Below, piece after piece: positions 38,444 through 47,200 of a DNA stretch of 64,000 nt (its first letter is position 1; the number at the start of each line of letters is the position of its first letter). The stretch is from positions 360,118 through 424,117 of the forward strand of contig NZ_MNAN01000032.1 in the NCBI RefSeq assembly GCF_001854475.1, written 5' to 3'. The notes under the pieces are model-generated. The model saw nothing but the letters and a program-made list of their open reading frames with translations, was not told where the DNA came from and made no database searches. The stretch comes from Pseudoalteromonas byunsanensis (GTDB taxonomy: Bacteria > Pseudomonadota > Gammaproteobacteria > Enterobacterales > Alteromonadaceae). Position numbers and translations under genes: made by a program.

Positions 38444-40060
38444 ATGAAAATGATCAAATACTATTTGTTAATGTTTACTCTCTGTCTAACCCTTGCGTGG
38501 TTCAGTATTGATAGCTGGTTTTTATTTCCTATACTTTGGTTGTCCATCTCTTTAGCCTGCGTCTGCTTCGCCTATACGACTAACTATCCTAGTTTATTTA
38601 GAAAGTCCGCAACTGGTGCTATCCCCCTTTGGATAAAGATTGCGCTCCTCCCCTATTTATTGGGAACTCAGTTATATAACGCATTTGTACGTCACAATGA
38701 TAAGGTACCTGCTATTCAAGAGATCACTCCCAACCTCTTTTTGGCATGTCGCTTATTTCCTACTGATATAGAAGCACTTGAAGCGCAGGGTATAAATGCG
38801 ATTCTCGACGTAACCGCGGAGTTTGATGGCCTAAACTGGTCAGCCGAACAAGAGCATTTGTACTATCTGAACTTACCTGTGCTTGATCACTTCTCACCAA
38901 GCGAAGCGCAGCTAGTACACGCCATTAACTGGATCAAAGCACAGCATCAATTGGGCCATAAAGTAGTGATACATTGTGCGCTTGGCCGTGGCCGTTCATT
39001 TTTTATGTTATGCGCGTATTTGCTTGCCACAGAGCCCACGTTAACTGAGAGGCAGGTTATCGAAAACGTTCAATCTATTCGCAGTACAGCGAGACTAAAC
39101 AAGAAACAACTTAAAAGATTGTTAACACTTAGTAAGTATATCAAAGAGCATCAGGCACCTGACATTTCTTTAATCATTAACCCTGTATCGGGAGGCGGGA
39201 AATGGAAGGAGTATGCAAATCAAATTTTGGGATTACTTACACAAAAATACAAACTGAACTGTCACCTCACAGAAGCGGATACAGATGTTACACAATTAGT
39301 GAAGTCCCTATTACCAAATAAGGAGCATACTTTCGTTGCCTGTGGCGGTGACGGCACTGTCGCCCAAGTGGCTTCAGCACTAAAAAACACCAACCATACG
39401 CTAGGAATTTTGCCCATCGGCACAGCAAACGCTCTCGCTCATGTGCTATTTGGCATAAGTAGCAAAATAGACCCAATTCACAGCGCCTGCGATGCGCTGT
39501 TAACTCATCACACACTGCAGATGGACACTATGCTGTGTAACGACAAAACTGCGTTACTGGTTGTAGCATTAGGTATTGAAGAAAAAATGATAGACCATGC
39601 TAATCGCGAACAAAAAAATCAACATGGACAATTCGCTTACCTACAAGGTTTTCTGGATGCTCTGCTGGATAATAAACCTCTAAATGTAGACATCGTTATT
39701 GACGATAAACCTAAGCAAAATGTCACAGGCAGCAGCTTAGCAATTGCCAATGCAGCCCCAATGACGACTTTACTCGCCCAAGGTGGGGGAGAACCAAACT
39801 GGCAAGATGGGTTATTAGACATTACACAACTTGAATATCATCAAGATACCAAGGATAAACTCCTCAGCCTGACACAGTTACTTGGCAACAGTCCCACAAA
39901 GCAAGAGTCAAACATGCACGTTCAACACCAAAGAGCAACTAAAGTCACGGTTAGCTCATCGCAACCATTTCAATATTGTATCGATGGCGAACTTGATAAC
40001 ACCACCGAATTAAGCATCAAAATTCTACCCGCTAGTTTGTCTATTGTGACACCCAGTTAA
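38444..40060 (+). CDS. Fusion of dual-specificity phosphatase and diacylglycerol/lipid kinase
   Basis: A 538-residue two-domain membrane-associated protein. One or two hydrophobic segments at the N-terminus (about 6-45) and a further stretch near 63-75 anchor it. A dual-specificity phosphatase domain follows with active-site loop HCALGRGRS (Cys178, Arg184). The C-terminal half is a DAGK catalytic domain of the YegS type: INPVSGGGK, ACGGDGTVAQV and LPIGTANALAHVLF. ATG at 38444 is favoured because AGAGG stands 10 bases upstream; an upstream in-frame ATG at 38366 would add 26 residues and has no ribosome site. Substrate lipids and phosphoprotein are unknown. Confidence 0.85.
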   Translation: MKMIKYYLLMFTLCLTLAWFSIDSWFLFPILWLSISLACVCFAYTTNYPSLFRKSATGAIPLWIKIALLPYLLGTQLYNAFVRHNDKVPAIQEITPNLFLACRLFPTDIEALEAQGINAILDVTAEFDGLNWSAEQEHLYYLNLPVLDHFSPSEAQLVHAINWIKAQHQLGHKVVIHCALGRGRSFFMLCAYLLATEPTLTERQVIENVQSIRSTARLNKKQLKRLLTLSKYIKEHQAPDISLIINPVSGGGKWKEYANQILGLLTQKYKLNCHLTEADTDVTQLVKSLLPNKEHTFVACGGDGTVAQVASALKNTNHTLGILPIGTANALAHVLFGISSKIDPIHSACDALLTHHTLQMDTMLCNDKTALLVVALGIEEKMIDHANREQKNQHGQFAYLQGFLDALLDNKPLNVDIVIDDKPKQNVTGSSLAIANAAPMTTLLAQGGGEPNWQDGLLDITQLEYHQDTKDKLLSLTQLLGNSPTKQESNMHVQHQRATKVTVSSSQPFQYCIDGELDNTTELSIKILPASLSIVTPS

Positions 40061-40114
40061 GGTGAATATACGCGCACAGAGTATCTCTTTATTAATAAGT
40101 TGACTGATTGCCGC

Positions 40115-42430
40115 TCAAAATGAAGCGGTGATTGCCAACTCCCAGTTCCGCCCCACCTGAGGTAGGATGGAGTTATAAAACCCCCCTGTTCTTAGTAAAT
40201 CTGCGTTTTCATCAGTAAATGTACTACCTGAATTTGCTTGAGCAACTCCTGAGTGGTAAAGCTGACTATCAAACAAATTATTGATTTTAAAATGCACACT
40301 CCAAGACTTAGTGTTCCACACTAGAGCCATATTAGTCGTAAGCGAATCAGCAAGCTTAACGCCTGCATCTCGCAGCGGATTACTAAGATAAAACTCTTTG
40401 CTAGAAATATAATTAAAGCGCGTATTAATACTGAACCTCTGGGTCACAGGCAGATTGATACCCAAATTAATCTTATGGGGGGCAATATCTCCCAGTTGTA
40501 CTTGATGCTCTTCACACAATGTATTATCCGTCTGGCAAGCCTGAGTGTCTTTACCTACCCAGACATTTAGTTGATGGTCGTAATTGATGTAGCTGGTCAC
40601 GTAAGTATAGCTATAGTTCAGGTAACTACTTATCTGTGGTGCGTCAAACCAAGGGTTATCAAGTTCATATTTCACCCGCCATTCAATCCCAGTTATGTCT
40701 CTTTTACCCGCATTTTCAGACTCTTCTTTAATGACATTTTTGTAGCGGCTATGATAAAGCGAAAAATCACTGAACCAAGGGCCGTTTTGGTAATACCAAA
40801 TAAAGGAAAGGTCCTGCACTTCTTCAGGTAGGAGATCAGGGTTTGAATTGCGGCCATTCCAGCCTCCATATAATTGAATAGGCGCAGGTTCTTGAAAAGC
40901 AGTTGCATAAATTAACTTGAATGTATTGCGCTCATTGTAGTCGTACGTTGCTGCAACACGGGGTTTAATAAAAGTTCCGTAAGTCGAGTTATTATCCCAA
41001 CGAATTGCACCGCTTAATGACCAACTAGACTTTTTCAAACTGGCTCTGAGATAAGCACCACGATCGGTAGTTTTTATTAAGTTTACAGCATCCATATCTC
41101 CCAATGCACCGAGTAATACAGGCATGGTATTGTCTGTTGAATAGTACACACCTTTACCCAAACCATAGGGTCCTAAATCATCGTCATCTTCAAAAGAACA
41201 GTACGCTGAAGCCCAGTAACCACAAATTTCATAGGCTTTGGTCAATTCTTTTCGCTCATACTTAATACCAGCGGCCAAATGTAAAGAGTCTGAATATTGA
41301 TACTCATAGTCCTGACGAAACTTGTTAGAGGTGCTCGCAGAATTCCAATCTGAAATTGTGACAAATGAATACCGAGATTGTTCGCTTTGTGCGTCAGGGC
41401 TTGCTTCTGCCCAATTACCATATCGCTGCTCTATACGATAACGATAGAAGCTCTTTATTTTTATATCCAAAGAGAATGTATGCTCATGTTCAAGGTAGTA
41501 TAAACTGGTTTTTCTACTCCAGGTTGCATTTGGTTGACCTCGGTCAAAACTAAACTGCACACCGTAGCCGTTATGCGTCATCCAGTGGTTAATGCCTGCA
41601 GTCAGCCCGTCATAGCTTATCTCGCCAAATACCCCATGCTCTTGATTTTTAGAAACATACTTCCCGTACGGTACGCCGTTGTAACTGTAATTAAGCACAG
41701 GCCCCCAAAATCTCTCATCAGATAAATACTTCTCATCCACAAACCCCCAACGAGACATATCTTCAAGCCCAGGGCCATCACTTTCATACGCTTTTGCCGA
41801 TAACCAATAACTCAAACTTTGCTGCTTACCCAGTATAGTGAAGTCCAAACCTTTAGAGTCATAAGCAGCCATTTGCGCTTGCATCTTAAGATCGTGCCCA
41901 TCCTCGTCTAGGTTTTTGCCTTTTTGAGTAATGATATTTACCACGCCTAAAAAAGCATTCGGCCCATACACCGCACCAGCAGGGCCCGAGAGCACCTCTA
42001 TGCGCTCAATACCTGTTAGAGGGATCTGCTGATTAGCAGGAAAATCATGGCTCCACAATTGATTATTAATTATGCCGTTGATCATAACTAATGTTCGCTG
42101 AGTGCTAGGTGTGCGATAACCTCTTTGAAAAAACGTTGTGTAATCTGAGCCATAAGAAGTACTCAAGTCAAAACCTGATAAGTCGGCTATAACTTCTGTT
42201 AAGTGGGTATAACCGCGCTGCTTGATTTGCTCTTTGGTTAAAACTTGGATTGAGGCAGGTGTATGTCGCAACTTTTCGGCTCTGTCTGAGCCTGAAGTGA
42301 CCGAGAGCTCCAATAAATCATCCAAAGTGAGAGAAAAGATTTCTTTTTCAGTGCTTTGTGCCTGCAACATTCCCATGAATAAACTCGACACCCATGCACA
42401 ACATAAAGCCAACCACCTATTCACTGTCAT
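40115..42430 (-). CDS. TonB-dependent outer membrane receptor
   Basis: A 771-residue outer-membrane transporter with a signal peptide (about 1-24, ending LQA), a TonB-box-like start (EKEIFSLTLDDLLELSVTSG) and a plug domain with HTPASIQVLTKEQIKQRG and GPAGAVYGPNAFLGVVNII, then a large barrel ending in Phe (LAITASF). The plug resembles siderophore/vitamin-type receptors. It is convergent with the phosphatase-kinase gene and stands alone; no adjacent regulator or ABC transporter is present. The ligand is unknown. Confidence 0.9.
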   Translation of the reverse strand: MTVNRWLALCCAWVSSLFMGMLQAQSTEKEIFSLTLDDLLELSVTSGSDRAEKLRHTPASIQVLTKEQIKQRGYTHLTEVIADLSGFDLSTSYGSDYTTFFQRGYRTPSTQRTLVMINGIINNQLWSHDFPANQQIPLTGIERIEVLSGPAGAVYGPNAFLGVVNIITQKGKNLDEDGHDLKMQAQMAAYDSKGLDFTILGKQQSLSYWLSAKAYESDGPGLEDMSRWGFVDEKYLSDERFWGPVLNYSYNGVPYGKYVSKNQEHGVFGEISYDGLTAGINHWMTHNGYGVQFSFDRGQPNATWSRKTSLYYLEHEHTFSLDIKIKSFYRYRIEQRYGNWAEASPDAQSEQSRYSFVTISDWNSASTSNKFRQDYEYQYSDSLHLAAGIKYERKELTKAYEICGYWASAYCSFEDDDDLGPYGLGKGVYYSTDNTMPVLLGALGDMDAVNLIKTTDRGAYLRASLKKSSWSLSGAIRWDNNSTYGTFIKPRVAATYDYNERNTFKLIYATAFQEPAPIQLYGGWNGRNSNPDLLPEEVQDLSFIWYYQNGPWFSDFSLYHSRYKNVIKEESENAGKRDITGIEWRVKYELDNPWFDAPQISSYLNYSYTYVTSYINYDHQLNVWVGKDTQACQTDNTLCEEHQVQLGDIAPHKINLGINLPVTQRFSINTRFNYISSKEFYLSNPLRDAGVKLADSLTTNMALVWNTKSWSVHFKINNLFDSQLYHSGVAQANSGSTFTDENADLLRTGGFYNSILPQVGRNWELAITASF

Positions 42431-42536
42431 ATCACTATAAAAAATAAACGCATCATACAGTTATAGATGCGCTTGTGAGACTTAGCAATATTCGAAACCG
42501 ATGAAGATAAGACTTATTGTATAAAGTGCCTCTTAT

Positions 42537-43229
42537 TTATGTGTCACATGCAAAATTTACAGCTGCCTGAGCATGTATTAGAGTTGTGTCAAATAGCATC
42601 AGCTCACTGTCTTGTTGATTGATAAGTAAACCAATCTCTGTACAACCCAATATAACTGCTTGGGCTCCTCTATCACGTAATGCATTTACCAACGCTAGGT
42701 ATTGCTGCTTTGAACTAGGATTAATTTGACCAATACACAATTCCTGATAAATAACATTATCCACCATGGTTTGCTCATCTTGGTTTGGTACTATCACCTC
42801 TAGTCCATAACTGCTCAAACGCTCGGCGTAAAATGGTTCAGACATCGTAAAACGCGTACCAAGTAGTGCAGCTCGCTCAATACCCCGCGCTTGAAGCGCC
42901 TGCGCAGTCACATCTGCAACATGAATAATGGGCAACGACACATACTTGATGATATGTGGCACCACTTTATGCATCGTATTGGTACAAATCACTATGCATT
43001 GGGCTCCAGCACGTTCCAACCCCCTCGCTGCTTGCCCTAAGATGTTAGCGCAGGTTTGCCAATCCCCAGCACGTTGCAATGCCTCAATTTCTGCAAAATT
43101 GACACTATGAAGCACTATCTTAGCGCTATTTAGCCCACCAAGCCTTTCCTTTACTCCTTCATTGATTAGTCGATAATAGCTTTGTGTTGACTCCCAACTC
43201 ATACCACCTAGCAACCCAATAGTTTTCAT
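42537..43229 (-). CDS. Aspartate/glutamate racemase family protein
   Basis: Cofactor-independent amino-acid racemase of 230 residues. The N-terminal motif KTIGLLGGMSWEST is typical of the YgeA/aspartate racemase group. The two catalytic cysteines are visible in VICTNTMHK and VILGCTEIGLL. It could act on Asp, Glu or other amino acids (E. coli YgeA racemises homoserine and others). It starts 10 bases after the GST-like gene ends, so they form an operon. Confidence 0.9.
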   Translation of the reverse strand: MKTIGLLGGMSWESTQSYYRLINEGVKERLGGLNSAKIVLHSVNFAEIEALQRAGDWQTCANILGQAARGLERAGAQCIVICTNTMHKVVPHIIKYVSLPIIHVADVTAQALQARGIERAALLGTRFTMSEPFYAERLSSYGLEVIVPNQDEQTMVDNVIYQELCIGQINPSSKQQYLALVNALRDRGAQAVILGCTEIGLLINQQDSELMLFDTTLIHAQAAVNFACDT

Positions 43230-43239
43230 GATTTACTCC

Positions 43240-43896
43240 TTATTCTCGCGCCTCTCCAGCTTCATCAACCTCAACGATATCGGTTTCTTGCAAGGCCTCA
43301 TTGACCCACTTAACCAATGAAGGGCAGCTGAGCACCTTATCCATATACAACTGAGCTTGTGAATTTAAAACTGTGCCATACGTTTGAAAGCGCATCACAA
43401 CGGGTGCGAACATCGCGTCCGCAATTGACCAGCGACCAAATAACCAACCACCTTTGTCAGCATATTGCATCATTTGCTCAGCCCAAATTTGCTCAACTCT
43501 CACTATGTCCTCTTTGCAAGAGTCGCTAATAATAAGACTGCGTTTCGCACGAATATTCATTGGCATTTCATTACGCAAAGCAGTGAAACCAGAGTGCATT
43601 TCACAGGCTATGGCTCGGGCCTTTGCCTTTTGGCAAATTAATTCAGGCCATGCGCGACCAGACAAATAAACATCATTGATATATTCACAAATTGCTAATG
43701 AGTCCCAAACATGAATATCACGGTCAATGATACTGGGCACTTTGAGGCTTGGTGTCACCTCTTTCAGCGCTTCGTAAAATGCTGGCGTATCGAGTAAAAG
43801 TTTAACTTCATCAAATTTTATCTCATTTTTTTCAAGCATTAACCATGCTCTTAATGACCATGACGAATAATTTTTGTTGCCTATGTATAACTGCAT
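43240..43896 (-). CDS. Glutathione S-transferase family protein
   Basis: A 218-residue protein with the N-terminal thioredoxin-like domain (IGNKNYSSWSLRAWLMLEK, Ser-Ser near the glutathione thiol position; VPSIIDRDIHVWDSLAICEY) and the all-helical C-terminal domain. It belongs to the bacterial YfcF/YliJ-like branch. The reaction is unknown. It is the first gene of a two-gene unit with the racemase, and is divergent from a LysR regulator gene. Confidence 0.88.
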   Translation of the reverse strand: MQLYIGNKNYSSWSLRAWLMLEKNEIKFDEVKLLLDTPAFYEALKEVTPSLKVPSIIDRDIHVWDSLAICEYINDVYLSGRAWPELICQKAKARAIACEMHSGFTALRNEMPMNIRAKRSLIISDSCKEDIVRVEQIWAEQMMQYADKGGWLFGRWSIADAMFAPVVMRFQTYGTVLNSQAQLYMDKVLSCPSLVKWVNEALQETDIVEVDEAGEARE

Positions 43897-44009
43897 TTTT
43901 ATGTTTCCTTAGCGTTTGATATGTTCCTATTAAAACCAATAAAAACACTTCTGACTAACGGATAATTTTGATATAACCTATCAGTGTTTCTTATAGATCG
44001 GGGCGACTT

Positions 44010-44882
44010 ATGGATATTGATGCGTTGAGGAGTTTTTTGGCCTTTGTTGAAACTGGCAGTTTTACCCGTGCTGCCAAGCAAGTGAACCGCACGCAGTCAG
44101 CAATCAGTATGCAAATGAAAAAGCTAGAGCAGGATTTAAGTAAGTCTTTATTTCAAAAACAAGGCCGCTTACTTAATCTCTCATATGATGGACAAATATT
44201 TGCTCGCTATGCCAAGCAACTGGTGCAATTACACGATGATACATTGGCACAAATGAACGCAGCGCAACCTAGTACTTTATTACGCCTTGGTTGCCCAGAT
44301 GACTATGCCGAGTCCGTTTTGCCTAAAATCGTAGAATTACTTCATCAGCAATGGTCAAATCTAGATTTACAGATCACTTGCACACCTAGCAACCGAGTGA
44401 AGATCATGATTGACAGTGGTCACCTTGATTTGGCAATTATCACTCGCTCATCAGACTCTGAAGAAGGGTACTTGCTTGAGTCAACGCAAGGCGTATGGGT
44501 ATACAACCCAAAGCACAATGCGCAAAACAAACACCCATTACCCATTGCAATTTTCCAACGTGATTGCCGCTTTCATCAAGGGGCGATTGAAGGGCTGCAT
44601 AAGCTCAACCGAGCATTTAAAATTTTTGCATGTAGTGGCAGCGCCATAGCGCAGCGAGGGTTGGTACGTAATGGATTTGCTATAGGTGCCATGTCACCGC
44701 TAAGCAAAGGTGATTTAACAGAGCTACACTGTAGCAGCCTACCCACTTTGCCCATCGCAGATGTGGTTTTAATTCGAGCCAATAGCCAACAAAACCCAGT
44801 ATCGGACAATTTTTGTTCACGCATAGCCAATTGCTATGCCAACAATGAAGTTTTAGATAACATTGCAAAGTGCGCTTCCTAA
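44010..44882 (+). CDS. LysR-family transcriptional regulator
   Basis: A 290-residue regulator with an N-terminal winged helix-turn-helix (MDIDALRSFLAFVETGSFTRAAKQVNRTQSAISMQMKK region, residues 1-60) and a periplasmic-binding-like effector domain. It is divergent from the GST-racemase pair, the usual arrangement for a LysR regulator and its target. The intergenic space is about 110 bases. The effector is unknown. A perfect 9-bp inverted repeat lies downstream between it and the OmpR-type regulator gene. Confidence 0.92.
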   Translation: MDIDALRSFLAFVETGSFTRAAKQVNRTQSAISMQMKKLEQDLSKSLFQKQGRLLNLSYDGQIFARYAKQLVQLHDDTLAQMNAAQPSTLLRLGCPDDYAESVLPKIVELLHQQWSNLDLQITCTPSNRVKIMIDSGHLDLAIITRSSDSEEGYLLESTQGVWVYNPKHNAQNKHPLPIAIFQRDCRFHQGAIEGLHKLNRAFKIFACSGSAIAQRGLVRNGFAIGAMSPLSKGDLTELHCSSLPTLPIADVVLIRANSQQNPVSDNFCSRIANCYANNEVLDNIAKCAS

Positions 44883-44918
44883 TTGCATCGCAAATCACCG
44901 TGTGGCATGGCGATGCAA
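44883..44918. terminator. Inverted repeat between convergent LysR and OmpR-type genes
   Basis: TTGCATCGC (44883-44891) and GCGATGCAA (44910-44918) form a perfect 9-bp stem around an 18-base loop. It lies right after the LysR stop codon and 20 bases before the end of the convergent gene. There is no clear T-run, so efficiency as a terminator is uncertain. Confidence 0.4.
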
Positions 44919-44937
44919 GGTTACTAACTAAGCATTG

Positions 44938-45630
44938 CTAGCTACTATGTGCTTCGAACTTGTAACCTGCACCATAGATAGAGTGAATAAACTCATGCTC
45001 TGGAGCAATACTGTGTAACTTTTTACGAATTTTTTTGATGTGACTGTCTATCGTTCTGTCACTCACAATATGACTATCGTCATAGATTTGATCCATTAAT
45101 GCATCCCGACTATAAATACGGCTTGGGTGGCCATACATCGCTTTGAGCAACATAAACTCAACATGAGTTAGTGCGACTTTAGCACTTAGAAATGACGCAA
45201 AAAGAGTTTCTTCATCCAATTTCAACTTACTTTCTAATTCCGATATTTGCCCCTTTTGATTCAATGCTACACGACGCAATATCGCTTTAACTCGGGCTAC
45301 CACTTCTTTAGGACTGTAAGGTTTACAAATATAATCATCTGCGCCAATCTCTAAACCCAGTAGTCTGTCGACTTCTTCAACTCGAGCTGTAATCATCACG
45401 ATAGGCACATTGGAGTAGGCTCGAATACGTTTACAAATCTCGATTCCATCCACATTCGGCAACATTAAATCGAGTAAGATCAACGCAGGTTGTTGCTGTT
45501 TAAATGCTTCTTCTGCCAAAGCGCCATCAAGTACACAATGACTAGTAAATTCTGCCTGCGCCAAGTACTTGGCTAGAATATCGGCCAGTTTTGGCTCATC
45601 TTCTACGATTAAAATATGTTTGTTTGCCAC
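44938..45630 (-). CDS. OmpR-family response regulator (BaeR-like)
   Basis: A 230-residue transcription factor. The receiver domain has acidic ED at 10-11, phosphoacceptor Asp54 in LILLDLMLPNVDG and Lys in YICKPYSPKEV. The C-terminal winged-helix ends HIKKIRKKLHSI and IYGAGYKFEA. BaeR/CpxR-like features are general, so the target cannot be named. It starts 13 bases downstream of its kinase gene and is the last gene of the peroxidase-sensor-regulator strand. Confidence 0.93.
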   Translation of the reverse strand: MANKHILIVEDEPKLADILAKYLAQAEFTSHCVLDGALAEEAFKQQQPALILLDLMLPNVDGIEICKRIRAYSNVPIVMITARVEEVDRLLGLEIGADDYICKPYSPKEVVARVKAILRRVALNQKGQISELESKLKLDEETLFASFLSAKVALTHVEFMLLKAMYGHPSRIYSRDALMDQIYDDSHIVSDRTIDSHIKKIRKKLHSIAPEHEFIHSIYGAGYKFEAHSS

Positions 45631-45643
45631 ACATAAGGTCCAC

Positions 45644-47191
45644 TTAATGTCTTAGTGTGATCATAATAGCGAGCCCGCCCAGTTCACTCAACCCTGCACT
45701 GATTTCACCATTATGTGCAAGCACAATACTTTGACAAATCGCCAACCCCAACCCCGAGCCACCAGCTTCACGACTACGAGCTCCTTCGACACGGTATAAC
45801 CTGTCAAATAGCTTATCAATTTGGCTAATGGATACTCCCGGCGCACTGTCTTGCCAGCATATTTTGGTTTCACCATCATGCTGGCTTACTTTAACATCCA
45901 ATACCCCTGGCTGGTGTAATGAAGAGTCTGTATAACGTAAGGTATTTTGCAACAAGTTATCAAACAGTTGACCTAAACGCTGTTCATCACAATCAAGTTC
46001 TAAGTTTTCACTGCATTGCAGTGAAAAAGTTAAATGCTTGGTGTCTATCTGGTGGCGGTTTTTCGCAAATGTACGCGATAAGATATCGTATAAATTATGC
46101 GTATCCATATGATAAGTTAACGCACCACGGTCAGATAACGACAATTGATGTAAGTCTTCCACCAACCTAGTTAGACGTTGGATCTCTTCATGTAACGACA
46201 TTAATTGTTCGGGCGTACTGTCAATAATGCCGTCGATCATTGCTTCAAGTTCGGCACGAATAACTGCTATTGGTGTACGTAACTCATGTGATATATCGGC
46301 TATCCATTGTTGTCTGGCAATTTGGTTTTGTGCCAAGGTATCCGCCAAACGATTCATATCTCGTGCCAAAAGACCAAGTTCATCTTTACTGCTAATGTCA
46401 ACTTGAGCGCTATAGTCACCTTGTGTCAACACCTTAGCATTGCGCCTTAACTGTACGATAGGTTTAACCATATATTTACTAAACGGTACTGCCAACAACA
46501 CAGTAACCAACAAAGCAATCAAAGCGATTAATATAAATTGTTGCTGCTGCTGTTTTGCAAACAGCTGGTCAAATTCATTACGGATCAAACCACTGCCTTC
46601 TATCCCTAAATAAGCTATCACCTGTTCATATTTTGGCTCACTCAGGTGGTCACTTTGGTAAATCGGAAACCAAAATGTATTTTTAGTATTTTGCGCGTTT
46701 CCCATCAACAACTGGCCATCTGCATCTTTAAGCAGCAAACGACGATTTGTCGGCCTTGGTGGAGGCTGACGGCGCTCTTCTGGCCTCCTAAACTCTTCAC
46801 CTGCGCGACGCGGTTTAGGTGGCCGAGTATTAGCCTCATCGTAACGGCGCGGTCTAGGAGGTCGAGAATCATCCCGTGGAGGCGGAGGTCGGTTACCTTC
46901 ATAACCCTCAAAACCACCTCGACCAGAGTCACGTGCTAGTTCATAGTATAAATGTACAAGGCTTTCCCAATCATCAGAACCTTTGTAAACCCACGCAAGT
47001 GAACCTTGCGTTTCATAGGTTTGTGAAACTTTGGCTATCACATCTTGTAACTGTACTCTGGAGGTATTTTCTATATATTTAGAAAAGCTTTTTTCAAATG
47101 CTAGTTTGTTTGCCACATAAATAGCTAATACCAAAGCGGTATTAGCTATCAAAATAATTAACAACAGTTTGACACGAATGGTCAGTTTCAT
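45644..47191 (-). CDS. Sensor histidine kinase (BaeS-like) with Pro/Arg-rich periplasmic loop
   Basis: A 515-residue inner-membrane kinase. TM1 is at 9-30 and TM2 at about 219-237, separated by a periplasmic region. HAMP follows, then HisKA with phosphoacceptor His302 (ISHELRTPIAV) and an HATPase domain (QNTLRYTDSS, GSGLGLAICQS). The periplasmic part holds a low-complexity segment at 101-151 with 15 Pro and 16 Arg in 51 residues, not typical of BaeS. It starts 9 bases after the di-haem peroxidase gene, which suggests co-transcription and a redox or envelope signal. Confidence 0.9.
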   Translation of the reverse strand: MKLTIRVKLLLIILIANTALVLAIYVANKLAFEKSFSKYIENTSRVQLQDVIAKVSQTYETQGSLAWVYKGSDDWESLVHLYYELARDSGRGGFEGYEGNRPPPPRDDSRPPRPRRYDEANTRPPKPRRAGEEFRRPEERRQPPPRPTNRRLLLKDADGQLLMGNAQNTKNTFWFPIYQSDHLSEPKYEQVIAYLGIEGSGLIRNEFDQLFAKQQQQQFILIALIALLVTVLLAVPFSKYMVKPIVQLRRNAKVLTQGDYSAQVDISSKDELGLLARDMNRLADTLAQNQIARQQWIADISHELRTPIAVIRAELEAMIDGIIDSTPEQLMSLHEEIQRLTRLVEDLHQLSLSDRGALTYHMDTHNLYDILSRTFAKNRHQIDTKHLTFSLQCSENLELDCDEQRLGQLFDNLLQNTLRYTDSSLHQPGVLDVKVSQHDGETKICWQDSAPGVSISQIDKLFDRLYRVEGARSREAGGSGLGLAICQSIVLAHNGEISAGLSELGGLAIMITLRH

Positions 47192-47200
47192 AATGTTTGG

